From: Eucalyptus grandis
Lineage: Eukaryota > Streptophyta > Magnoliopsida > Myrtales > Myrtaceae
Assembly (NCBI RefSeq): GCF_016545825.1
Contig: NC_052619.1
Location: forward strand, 33,395,803 to 33,459,802
Length of the DNA: 64,000 nucleotides
Direction of reading: 5' to 3'
Made by a program: the position numbers and the translations under genes. The notes under the pieces were generated by a model. It was given only the letters and a program-made list of their open reading frames with translations. It had not been told where the DNA came from and searched no databases. Positions 48,051 through 59,986 of this stretch are shown here, one piece after another (the first letter of the stretch is position 1; every line of letters begins with the position of its first letter).

Positions 48051-49580
48051 AAATAACCTCATTTAGTCGTATTTTGGAAAATAAACTCTAATTTTCAAAA
48101 GTAGAAATCCTTTTGTCAAATTTAAAAATACATTGGTGGGGGAAGACTAGTTTAAAGATAACGCTAGAGGTGGACCAATAGTCCTCAATCAACACGGGTT
48201 TTGCCAAGCTCTTGTCTCATGATGTCAGGATTTTCATTTTCTTTGATTAATCCTACGAGAATTTTATGTGATAAAGAGTTACCACTAGCTCATTGGGGTT
48301 GGCTAGGAGCTTATGCAACCAAAGAAATAAGTATGGGGATGTGATTACTTTAGTTTGTTTGAATCAACGCCTTTTTGGTACCCAACTTGATTGACTTGTT
48401 TTCTAAGATGTCCACATAGCCTTTTTAATTAATTATGAACCATAAGGGATAAGTACACTAGAAGTGCCAAAAGTTATGCATGATGCTCATTTTAGTGTCA
48501 TTTTTTTTTCGGATTACTTAAGTACCGTTTTTTTTTAATAATCACTTAAGTGCTAATTCTGATTTGGATTGCTAAAATCTGATGTGGCCATATATATATT
48601 TAATTTCTTCAGTTGATGTGGCTAGCCAGAATGCCTAATCAGCATATAGACCATAAGAGATGTTGTCCATAATGTTTGACCCAAAATATAAACCCTAAAT
48701 TGCAAATTGAAAAAAATTCCCCATAACAACCCTAATTGATTTGTCCCCGAAATTGAAACCCTAGTTTGATTTGCCCCCAAAATCGAAACCCTAATTGGTG
48801 AAGCAAGGATAGAAGGAGTGAATGGTTGGGTTGAGGATAGAGAGGAAGCTATAGACGACGAAGGTGGGGATTAAGCAGTATGCAAAGGACTTGGTTTCCC
48901 TCGCAATGAAGAAGGGGAGCGTTAATGGCTTCATGTCAAACTTGGTAGGGAGATCATGTGGCTACACATCCTTTGCATAGGAGAGGATGGGTGGGCGATT
49001 GCCATGGCATCCCGGAATAAGGAAGAAAATTGCCTTTGCGAGTGACTAAGGAAGAACATGCATTTTTGTTTTTTTGGGAATAGAAATTTTATACAATTAC
49101 CAAATACCTAAAGAAGAAGGAGGAGGAGGAGGAGGAGGAAAAAGGGAAAATGTAGTAAATTATTAACAAATTAAAAGAAATTCTAAGTCACAAAAGAATG
49201 TGAGGATTATACCAAACATATCTTTATTATGAGAATAGAAAATTTATGTAGTTATCAAACACTTGAAGAAGAAGAAAAAGAAGAGGAGGAGGAAGAGGGA
49301 AAAAGGGAAAATGTAATGAAATTATTAACAAATCAAAATAAATTTTTAGTCATAAAAGAATGTAAGTCTTACCAAATGCATTTCAATTCTAGAAGTAAAT
49401 TTTTTTTTTTTATATATTTATCAAACTCTTTTGAATGCTTAGAAACTCGTTCATGGAACAAAAAAAAAAAAAAAACCATTTCTAAGTAAAAATTATTCTT
49501 GGGAATAAAATAGTTGCCAAATGCACCGCTAGTTTACTTATTGCGAACGTAAAGGTTTCTTCCATTAAATTGATCATGCC
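48050..49580. repeat. Intergenic sequence with diverged ~155-bp tandem units
   Basis: The first part matches 35060-35450. A dispersed-repeat edge 'agtacactagaagtgcc' lies at about 48455. From about 49075 two adjacent units (49077-49229 and 49230-49388) each contain 'aatagaaaattt', a 'tatcaaa(c/t)ac' step, a GAAGAAG/GGAGGAGG purine tract, 'aaagggaaaatgta', 'tattaacaaat' and 'aaaagaatgt'. A third, truncated unit follows to about 49525. No gene seen. Confidence 0.55.
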
Positions 49581-49587
49581 ATGTTTT

Positions 49588-52310
49588 GAATGATTATGTA
49601 TTGACACCTAAATTTGGTCATTTTATTAAGGGCTTTATCACATAAAAATTTAGGGACTGATTTTTAACCCCTCAATAAAAATTAATTTTCCTTAAATTGC
49701 ATCACATATAGATATTAGGAACTTTAGCATTGCTAGTATCAATTTTTTTAAAATTATTATTAAAAGTTTAGTTAATTAAAATAAAAGTAAAATAAATAAT
49801 TTTCATCTAGTTAATTAAAATAAAAGTAAAATAAATAATTTTCATTAAAATGCATCGCGTTTGTTTTCATTAAAATGCATCGCACCTAGACATTAAGAGC
49901 ATTTACATTACTATAACTGATTATTAAAATTTTCAAAAAACTTTGCCCGGTCATTTTCTTTCTACTATTCTCTGTGTGTCTTTTCGCCTGGGCCAACCCC
50001 AGCTTCATTTCCTTTTCTCCAAGCCCAGCCCCCGTGCTGGTCTTCTTCCTCACGCCGGTCACGCCTCTGCAAAAAAGAAGAGTACAGGTCAAAGAGAGGA
50101 AAAGGATGGCGAGCGACAGAGGGCAGTGCGATCCGCGGGTCGGGGCCAGGCCGACCGACGAGCTGGTGATGGCAGAAGCCATGCGCGCTGGCCGGTGCCC
50201 TCAAAAGGGGGACGTTCTGGTTTTGGGGGCTTCTTGGGAGAATTTTGCTGGTTTTTGCTGAGAGGGAGGGAGAGAACCGAGAGTGAGCAGGGGGATGGAT
50301 TGAGAGAAGGCAAGACCCAGGAGCCGAACTTCGTTCCTGGACCAGCGCTACTTGCCCATTCTTGACCACCGTCTTTGTCCACGGTTGAGCGGAGGTCGCT
50401 CTTTGAGAGACGGAGAGGAGGAGAGAGACGGCGAACGCAGAGTGAGAGGTCCAAGTGACTGAGAAGAGCAAGAGAGGGCATCTCAGCCGCGCGCAGACCC
50501 GTCCGACGACCTTCCCGGCGACGTCCTCAAGCTGAACAGGTAAGCTCGGGTCTCCTCGCGTCTTGTTTCTCGGGCGTGCCGGATCGGAGCTCGTGGACGT
50601 CCGGCTCACGCGTGCTCCGGCCCTCGTCGCCTTTACATTTTGTTTCCGATGTCTTGTTTGTCGTGTGTCGAAGATCCCGATATGGTCTGAGCTTCGGTTG
50701 AGCCATGAACACCTCGTTATAGTAGCAAGCCTCAAGTGTTTGACGTAATGCCTAAACTAGATCTGAAAATTTGCGTTGGGAGTGTACGTTCCTGAGCTTC
50801 GACCGATCGTTCGCTCGAGGTGTTGTTTCACCTATGGTCATCACGGCCCATTTCTTTGATCGAGCCGACGCGGGCAAATGTTGCATGGTTCCGGAACGGT
50901 GGGAGGGTATGTTGAGAGTGGAGAGTGGGCCTCGGTTTGGCCATTCGGGGCAGGGTCGGCCGACGAGTGGCGGTCGGGGTGGAAGATCGGCGTGAGGTTG
51001 GACGTCTGCCAACGGCGGCCCGAACTCCGGCGAAGGCTCGCCATGGTGGTGGCGCTGGTTCGTGTGCAGAAGATGCAGAAGGTGGCTTCGGGCGTGAGAA
51101 CTCAAGAAAGAAGAAGGCGTAGCGAAGAGGACAAAATAAGAAAAAGACAAAAAGAAAAAAAAAGAAAAAATATTAAAAAATATAAAAAATGAAAAAAAAG
51201 AACAATTTATTTTTTTTAATCCGACTAGGCCGGATCCCGGTTTGGGTCGGGTCAATGGGCCGACTCGGGTAAATGGGTCCGAATCCTTTTCCCGAATATA
51301 ACATTGATAATTAAAAAAATTAATTAATTAAAATTTGGAAAAATATTCAAAAACTTTCCGAAAATTCAAAATTTTCAGAAAACATAAAAAAAATTTCAAA
51401 AAATTTCCGCAAATTCAAAAATTTCAGAAAATATAACAAAATTTTTAAAAAATTAATTTTAAAAAATGTTAAAAATCAAGAGAAATTTAAAAATTTTCAG
51501 AAAGTTCCAAAAGTCAGAAAATGTTTAAAGATTAGTTATTAGAAAAATTATAAAAAATAAAAATATTCAAAAATATTTAAAATCCATAATTTTTTTGGAA
51601 ATTCGAAAATTCATTTTTTCCAAAAAATCCGAAAAATTCTTTAAAATTTTTAAAATTAAAAATCTTCAAAATGTTAAAATTAATCTGTGAGTTATTTTCT
51701 CCTCAAAAGTGGAAGTCTTTCAATTTAAAATTATATTCAAGGTTGACCAAATATTTAAAGCTCTACCTTTGTGTTTCAATTGATTTTTAAAGACAAATGA
51801 CCTTGAGCGTGCAATATTGATACGTTAATTTTGACTTCCCTCTAGTCTAGTAGGATTATCATTTATCTTTTTCTTAGTGTTAAGTTTTTGCTATCCCATG
51901 AAATCTATTTAATGCTTTTTTTGGTTGCTAATTGTACGCTGATGAATTGCGCACCCACATATTCGCCTTAGGTATAAAATTAATGTAGACTGTCTGACAA
52001 AAAAATCTTTCATAAGATGGATAAGATTGGGTACCGAAATAGTGTTAATTGGTTAATTAGTGTAACCAAGTTTCGACCCTAGATTCTCTCATTGCACACT
52101 CATATGCTTTATTTGGTTTCTAGCCAACCCAAATAGGCTAGTGGCGACTTCTTATTATAATATTATCATGAACACCCTAATGTCGCGTGGGATATGAGCT
52201 TGGGAGAGCCCGCATTTAAATTTTGGGCTGTAGGCCCGTCTTTTATATAATATCTCTAAACTTATTCCCTCCCTCGAGGGGTCAATCACGACATTATGGT
52301 CCTAATGTTT
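49588..52310 (+). mobile_element. Tat/Ogre-like Ty3-gypsy LTR remnant
   Basis: The left part starts near 'tattgacacctaaatttgg', a start seen in Tat-lineage LTRs. The right part ends with 'aataggctagtggcgactt' at about 52130-52150, close to the family's GTGGCGACTCC-type boundary. Between them are a GC-rich stretch at 49930-51290 with a possible splice donor near 50539, and an extremely AT-rich stretch at 51300-51700 of repeated AAAATTT(C)AGAAA words. No pol domain was found. Family assignment rests on two short signatures and is tentative. Confidence 0.45.
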
Positions 52311-53443
52311 TAGTCTAACCATTCAGCTAAATTAAAAGCATGCAATTTAATAGATGGAGTAATGTAAACGCACATAAAACAATATTAAGGAAAAGTAGCG
52401 AAAAATAGAATATAAAAAGTAACTCGATACAATGCCAAACAAAGAATATTACAAAGCTTCGTTTGTATATCCAATACATGATCTATTGTGAGCTTATTCA
52501 TTGATTTTGAATTCTATTTCTAAATTTAATTCTAAACTTTAAAAGAGATTTTCAAGGAGAGTCCGAACTTGAACTAAGCTGAGCACTACCATACTTTTTT
52601 TCTATAAACGTGATGTCTACGCTAAGCTAGTAAACCTATGTCTAAGTGATACTAATCTAATCATATCCTTAAAATTATTCAGCCAGGGTCTAAATCTATG
52701 ATCTAGTCTAATGTAGGGTCTAAATCCTAGAACTAACTTTAATCTCAAAGGAAACCAATGAAGCTCATCAAGCTTTTCAATCCACCTGCACGGTTCGATT
52801 CATGAACCACAATCAATAAAAACATTAGAATGCTTACAAAACGAATTGACCACAAAGAGATAGGACAAATAAATGAATCGGCACTCAGCTCATCTCATGC
52901 TTCAAGCGAATCAAGCAAGGAAGCTCAAAGTTTATTAGTCAACTTGAGAAGTTGATTTATCTATTTTTACCCTAATCTATCTAGTTACTGATGAAATGCA
53001 ATGCCCGTAATTTCTACATGCAACTAAGGCGTTGTGGACATTAATCGAGTCCCGCCATGATCGGGATCTTAAATCTAAAATTTTCTAAGTTTGACTGGTG
53101 ACTGGTCAGGAAAATTCAGGTGGTCCATGTTCCCTTGATATGTAAACATTGTTCATTGACTGAAATGTTCTCCTTTAGAATGTTTTCTAAATTCTCATTT
53201 TGAGTCAAAACGAGGCCCAACTGACTTGAGTCCTTGATCGACAAAACCTGCTCCTCTAAATTTGCAGCAGGGCATCCCTTTATTTTCCCACATATTTATC
53301 GCCCTGTTCCATTGCATGATTCTCAGATTAACCAACATTTGTTCATCTTAATGATGTCAATGAACGGAAGATGGTGATGGGGAATAAAGTTACAGAATTC
53401 GAAATCAAAATTTATTCGCAGTCATATTTCATAGCCTATAACT
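52310..53443 (-). other. 3' UTR / 3' flank of gene 4
   Basis: From about 52632 to the gene 4 stop the sequence is closely similar to the gene 3 3' flank (38350-39206). The part at 52310-52632 has no counterpart at gene 3 and is AT-rich with nothing recognisable; it may belong to the LTR remnant on its left. The last 270 bases before the gene correspond to the shared 3' UTR. Confidence 0.55.
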
Positions 53444-56400
53444 TTATTCACAGTTTAGGACATATAGGGCACAATCATGTGATTCCACCAATCTTGATAT
53501 TGAGTACAGCGTTGGGCGGTCAATCCTAGTGCCGCTCCATATTTCATAGCCTGTGCAAGAACTGACCGTCCGACCCGGAAGTGCCTTGGCCAGGTCAGAG
53601 ACTAGCATGGATATTGTCATGTCGTCTGAGTTCAGGTTGAAAAACGCCAGAAATATTTCTCCTGCATTGATGTAAGAACAAAAATGAGACAAGAAAAAGG
53701 TCTAGAAAATGTTCATACTCGCTTAACTAGATCGTGTGGCAAAGCTATTAAAACCGCTGGTTAGGCCTTTGGTGCTTTGTTTACAACTGGATCATATTGC
53801 ATTTTGTTCCGTCTTAAAAAGTGTGCAGATCCAATTATGCAAGTCCTTACGACTTAAACTAGGGGAAGAAGTGGGGTAAGAAATAGAGAGAGCGGCAATA
53901 TATAAGAATCAAACCCGATCTTCCAGTTGCGATCCAGGACCGAGCTCCTGTCGCAACAGCATTAGCTGCACAAACAATGTGGGCGTAAATAAGACATACG
54001 AAACATTAGATTTCTGGCGTTTTGAGATCAGTAACCATTCTTTTTAACCTTTGACTTTCCTCATTTCAGCGCATAGTCCGGAATAGCTGCTTATCAGCGT
54101 CCCGTTACCGTGAAACTCCCACATCTGTCAAAGTTGAACGTACAGTATGTTATCTTCTGCATGAATCTCAACTGATAAATGGAGTCTAATTTGAAGACAA
54201 TATAAAAGGGTGCACAATGGTGCAATAACCTCATCTACTTGATAATATCAACAGGTTCCAAAAATGCAACAAGTGTGGAGTTCCCAATTCTGTCCAAAAT
54301 TTGTCTACTGTACTAATCTCCAATTAATAATTAAAAAATACCTGATTAGCATTCCGCATGCAGGGGGAAAACGAGGCTCTTGCAAACTCACTAGACGTGA
54401 TTTTGCGTTTTGGAGATGCGTCTAAGCAGAACTTCATATTTTCAGAAGCTAATGAGTGGAGTGTTCCCTGATATTGGCTCCTATCCATTATCCCTTGGTC
54501 TCTGCTACACAGCACATACACATTCAAATACTTAAGTTATGAACAATTACGGGAGAGAGAACAGCAAATGAAAAAGATTAAAAGTAGGAGAGCATTTTTA
54601 CGAATTGGATGAAGAATTTCTCTTGTACAGGCAAAAGGGTTCTCCATGTCTATTCTCCACATTCTCTTTCCAGCAGATCCTTTCAAGATCTTGGTCCAGC
54701 TCTTCGACCAGCCATCCATTTGCTTTTGGATCTTTGCAACTAGTCAGACCCAATACCCCTACCACTGACTCGTCCACACTTGTTGGATAGCTTCTAGACC
54801 GCCCATGTTTTCTACCTCTCGGACTTGATGACCAACTGACATGCGGGAACTGCAAAATAATCCGCATGAGTAGCCTAAAAGTGCTTCGAAATGTTTGTCT
54901 TATCAGATCTTAAGAGAGAGTACATACCTCCACATTGTTTGAGCTGTGGGAATTTATCTCTAGCAGAGTAGGATTGGTGATTAGACTGAAAGTTGTATCA
55001 TCAATGTTCCTCAAGTCTCCACCAAACATGAGGGGGGACTTGGCAATCGACCACATTGTCATCTACATATAATCTATTAGCTTGAAATATGGTTTTCTGA
55101 TTCCAAGCAAATAGTGAAGTCACAAAAAAATCCTCATTACCTGAGTTCTTTGCTCCTTCGGGTTAAGCCTACATTGCCTATGAGGGCCTTCATTTGAACC
55201 TAATTGTTGAGAGAGTTTTCACTTCAGCAATACATCACTACACCTACTTTTCCAGAGGTAAAGACAGGAAGTTTCACTTAAGCAAAATATTGGATACTGC
55301 AAAAGTTACATAAGGAAGGAGCCCTGACAGCCACTGTCTAGTGACATCTGCCCACGATCGTGAGGTATCAAACTATCTTTCTGCTGCATTCTAAAATGGC
55401 AGGCAACTTGACAATAGGGCACATGAAATCAGTTTGCATAAGCTACTGTGAGAATTCACTCTACACGTGCAACCCAGACAGAGTCCACTATGTTGACTCC
55501 CCAAAGGAGTAGTCAAGGCATAACCTTCAAGGGTAAAGCCTTACCATCACGGTGAAGCCTATCTGGCTCCTTGTGGACATTAAGTTTTACAACATCAAAT
55601 GATTAGCATGTCAATTACTTTGTTCTAAAAGTCCAAAGCGATCTGCTAGAGCACTAGTGGGTGTAATCTCTCGGCTCCTCATGTAGCAGTAATCCGAACC
55701 ATTTGCAAGAAATATTAATTTGATTGGGTGCTACGGCTGTTAAAGCAGCTTTATAACCACTTACTAGTCCAGCCAATCCCTTAGGGGAAGAATGAAGCAA
55801 CAGACCTTCAAGTTTATCGGAGAATAAGACAAGCCCAATGTTATTACCTGGATCAGTGAGATATCCCAGTGGTAGCATATCAAGGTCAGGCCATGATGTC
55901 CCCAACAAGCCACTGGAGCCAATCATTTTAGCAGCAGCGAAATCCCTAATGAACAATAAAGTAATGAGACTATTAACAGGTAGTCCAGGTCCATGACATT
56001 TGCGTTCTACTGTGACATGTTAAATCACCTTGCAACATCAAAATGTGCTGCAATATCTGCCCAAATATCCCAATGATCCCCAGTAATTCTGTACATGTTG
56101 CTCAATACACTCACTCCCTTTGCCATGTCTGGTGTCGCACTAGTTCCAGGAGACAGAGAATACAGGATGGGACGATCTAGCTCCTTTAGAACCTGTGAGA
56201 GGCCACAGCAGATATTGGATCCACTTCAGTTTTCTTTTGTAGAAAGGGCTGTTGAGTGGGTGAATCAAAGGTTAAGAACCATCATATCGCACCTCTGAGA
56301 TGTACGTGATCTCATTTATATTCAGATCATCGCCAAATACACAGTCGTTTTTAACTGCATCAAAATGATAAACAGCTAGTGTTAAGGATAGGGATTCATA

Positions 56401-58207
56401 ATCAAGTTCATTTCCAGTCGTTTATCTAGTTATATCATTGTTAGAAACTAATTGAAGCAGTTTGAATTTAAGAGGTGACAGCGGCAGAAAAAATACACGG
56501 ATATCATGGTCACTCACTGAAATCAACGCCCCACGATGCATATTGCTGATAAAGTGACCTCAAGAAAGCCTTTCCAGCTCCTAAGTCAGTGTTTACACTC
56601 ATGAATCCATGTGGCATCCAAGCACAAGTCTTTTCCTTAAGAGCTATATCTTGTGCATGCCAAACCCGACCGGACTCTTCATATGCACGTCCCTAGTAGA
56701 GAAACAGAATGGAAGTAGAACAATAATTTCAGAGAAATTGAGGGTCACACTTGATGCTCTTCTTAAGGCTATGGCGGCAGATCAGTCATTTAGGCCATTC
56801 GATGAAAGTGAACATAAATACTTAAAAGAAACTCACTCAAATGAGGAATTTCAACACCAATGAGAAAATTTCAGGTCAATCTAGTCTAAAAGAAGGCTTT
56901 GTACAACTGGGAGAAAATGAAGCCTACAAGTAAAAGGAACGAACCGTGGTCATATCCAGGATTGGAGAGTTAACATTGACAGCTTGCGTGCTTATTCCTC
57001 TCATGACATGTATCCCGAACTTCAGACCCGCGCTATGGACTTTGTTTGCGACTTCAGTGAACCCTTTGCCACCACTAGACGAAGGCCATCGATCTGGGTC
57101 AGGGATCATTCTTCCCCATTCATCAATCACATCAAATCCCAGAGAATCGGCGCTAGCGCCTGGCACTTTTCTCCGGTACCAAAGGTAGTCGACAACTGCA
57201 TACTGCATATTTTGGAGGGAAGAGACAAAGAAAAAGGATAAAAAAAAAAATAAAAAATGCTTTAGTTTCACTAAGAGTGCTCCGCTATTCTACATAAAAA
57301 GAAACAAAACATATCGGTGAATGTCACAGTAGCATGTATATAACCTCATATCCCTGGGCATATAGCTTCTGGGAAAGAATCTCGGCATTTTGCAGAAACT
57401 CTTCTTCGGAGATGATCCAGGAAAAGGAATTATAAGAATTCCAACCTCTTGGAGGGGTGCTAGCACGCTGTTCAGACGAGACACTGAAACTTTGAAAATT
57501 AGCCTTTTACTACTTGGTTCACCTAATTAGAACTCCCGAATACTTCACATGTTGCTAAAGACCCAATAAATTAACATCTTAAGGGTAAATACATTGCTTT
57601 ACACATACGAAGATTCCAACCAACATTATTGTATAAGTTAGTATTTTTACACACAATGTTGTCAAAATACATCAAAGCATTAATTTTGCTGGAGATATCC
57701 AAGACCATCCTTGTTAGAGCCACCATTATTCAAGCAAAATATCAACTACAGAATAGAAAATACAGAAGTTGTCGCAGAATAATCTATATAAAGCAACTCA
57801 CACCAAAAAGTCCAAGACCAACCCAAGTCATCATAAACCGACAGAGACATGAACGAATCAGTTTCCGAAAGTCACTTGGATTGTTTCTCCAAAACTTTCA
57901 TGAAGAACTCACGACAAACCCGTCTGTCATATCTCCACCATTGGAGAATATAAGTCACCAACAAGAGCCATCAGAGCTTATTGGTTAGGTCGGTACTTTG
58001 CAGTACCAGACGAAAAACGCAACGATTCTCATCACCACATATTCAGAACTGCCTTTCTTTTAGTCGAGCATTAAGAAAAACGACATATTCTAATTCGATT
58101 TCGCGGTGAACAAGCACATAAGTAAGGCGAATGTGACTCGAGCTTCACCTGAGAACAAGGAGGAAGAAGAAGAAGGAAGAGAGGGGGATGGAGAGGGAGA
58201 GCTTCAT
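53444..58207 (-). CDS. APSE: GH27 melibiase / beta-L-arabinopyranosidase-like secreted enzyme, gene 4 of 4
   Basis: Exons complement(join(53444..53661, 53915..53965, 54049..54124, 54342..54501, 54602..54849, 54928..55062, 55141..55199, 55848..55945, 56029..56192, 56293..56354, 56518..56692, 56945..57202, 57345..57483, 58149..58207)), 1902 nt, 633 residues, all junctions in phase. The signal peptide starts MKLSLSIPL and is followed by a Phe run. The likely nucleophile is Asp214 in IKNDC, followed by the ancestral-looking FGDDL. The acid/base Asp268-270 region reads TGDHW, with His replacing the second Asp of TGDDW. The N-terminal motif is GWNSYNSF, Asn replacing the Asp of the other copies and resembling the GWNSWN of classical alpha-galactosidases. 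Intron 9 has a GT donor. Exons 10-14 pair with gene 3; exons 1-9 are clearly separate from genes 2 and 3. Confidence 0.93.
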
Positions 58208-58850
58208 CGCCGAGAGTGCTGATTGAGTTTGAAGTAGTGACCACGCAAACACTTATACTTGGTTTTGATACGAGCATAGAATATTTTTACTTTCCTTTGA
58301 GGAAGGAAATTCACTAATTATCTCAATTAATAGACTCAAATATATTGTAGGCTAATTTGAGATTGAGTCATATGGAAACTCGAATGTGACTTTACTAATT
58401 AGATTTATAATTTTTTGAGTTAGCATATGGAAGCTTTTTTAAGAACATATTTTCTTTGCAATCCGATATTGTTTATTAACTATGTAATCCTCTACGTAAT
58501 TGTTCTTTCTAATTTCAGTCAGTCTTTCCTTCTTTTGGCGATATTCATTTGGTAATATGAATCGTGTATCTTGCTGAATAATGAACATGGCAAAGAAAAG
58601 TTACTACCTTGAATCTTTCTTACTGAGTTTTTATTTTTTTCCCTTCAAGAAAGAATAAAATCCATAGTTGCGAAAAATATCAGTTTAAGAATGTCCTGTA
58701 TGTTTTCTTTAAATTTAAGATAATTTAACCACAATTATCTGGTGTTTTGATTTCACTAGATCAATGAAAGATCACTTTCCATAGTAAATTTGTCAATTAA
58801 AGATCAAGTAAAAAGTTACATTATGTAAAATGAAGGGCCAATATTTTATA
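58208..58850 (-). promoter_or_regulatory. Upstream region of gene 4
   Basis: 5' flank of gene 4. A single diverged unit of the ~290-bp module lies at about 58290-58620 ('ggctaatttgagattg', 'gcatatggaagctttt', 'tgctgaataatgaacatgg'), compared with two units in genes 2 and 3. No clear TATA box was found at the position used by the other copies; the promoter-proximal part seems shortened. Confidence 0.5.
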
Positions 58851-58854
58851 GGGA

Positions 58855-59165
58855 AAATAATTTAATCAGTCCTAAGTTTGATCTATGGATGTCAATTCAA
58901 TCCTAACATTTTCAATTTTTCTAATTTAATCTTAAACTTTTGCAAAATTCTGATGTAGTCATTCTAGCTAATTTTTGTTGAAAATTGCTAACATGGTAGT
59001 TTGACATGTAGGATTATCGGTGATAATTGAACCATCATGTTAGTGATTTTCGATGAAAATTGACTATGACTATATTAGAATTTTGCATAAAGGTTTAAGA
59101 TTAAATTAGCAAAAACGAAAAGTTTCAGGCCATATGTTGTACCAGCTGAAATGGATTAAGCATTT
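58855..59165. mobile_element. Foldback (MITE-like) element, about 310 bp
   Basis: The two halves are imperfect inverted repeats. The left half (about 58915-59000) reads through 'aatttaatcttaaactttt', 'caaaattctgatgtagtca' and 'gaaaattgctaacatg'. The right half (about 59035-59130) has the complements in reverse order. The loop is near 59000-59035. It is AT-rich with no coding capacity. Exact ends and a target duplication were not resolved. Confidence 0.65.
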
Positions 59166-59530
59166 TGTCAGCTCTTGATCTCACATGGAGACAAGCGGTT
59201 TCTCGACATGAAAAGAGACAGACGGGTGGTTGTTAAAACGTGCATGGTTGGGAGGCTGTTGTTCGGCCAGATTCGATTGGACTGGAGAGAGGAGACCCCT
59301 GAGGCCATAGATCATGTCGACCCACTTCTCGTTAGGTGTCTAAATTAAGCATTTTTAGCTCTTTTGTATAACTACATCCTCCTCTAGTTCACTTGAGTTG
59401 TGCAATTAGATTCCCATGTAATCTATCACGATCGATTCTATCAAGTTTACTCGCTTGGCATGACAGCAAATCGTTAAATATTGCTGATCGGGATAGTAGG
59501 TCGTCCCTACTTTACCGATGAGAATGCCGT
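59165..59530. other. Conserved non-coding block shared with 9590-10030
   Basis: Second copy of the block upstream of gene 1, in the same orientation. Segments such as 'acgattgg(a/g)ctg', 'acccctgaggcc', 'atcctcctctagtt', 'cttggcatgacag' and 'gtaggtcgtccct' correspond. After about 59530 the two copies diverge, but 63300-63370 again matches 11340-11410. Confidence 0.55.
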
Positions 59531-59986
59531 CAAATGGCAAAGAGGCGAGCGGTGCGCCTCCTAACCCTCTCCACTTTTTTCTTTCATAACCTTTTTTGGG
59601 CTCAGAAATGAGTGACAATTTTCAGCGTATGAAGAATATTATATCATCGATCATCCAAAATGGTAGTTGTAAACAACAAAAAGGTTCAACTAAAAGATCA
59701 AGCGAGCTAAAGAACTCAATTGCACGAACAAATTCAAGAACCCGATTCTGTATTCGAGGTGTGTTCGGGAATTAAAAGCATACCAAAAATGCTATTTAAT
59801 ATGTCTTTTTGTTTTTTTTTTTTACCCAGAAACCTTGAAAGCCGTAACGCTGGCGGGTAGAACCTGGAGGCAACATGGGGAAATCACCACTCCATGCCAC
59901 CGGGTAAGTCACCAAGTAACTCCACTAGCCCCCTTGCGTTGCAAGGCTTCGAACCTCTCCATTCTCTCGCAAAGGATCACTGAAGT

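Noticed and set aside
49886..51255. Several overlapping frames of 60-256 codons in a GC-richer stretch
   Set aside because: Frames on both strands overlap, there are no recognisable domains, and the stretch sits in an LTR remnant.
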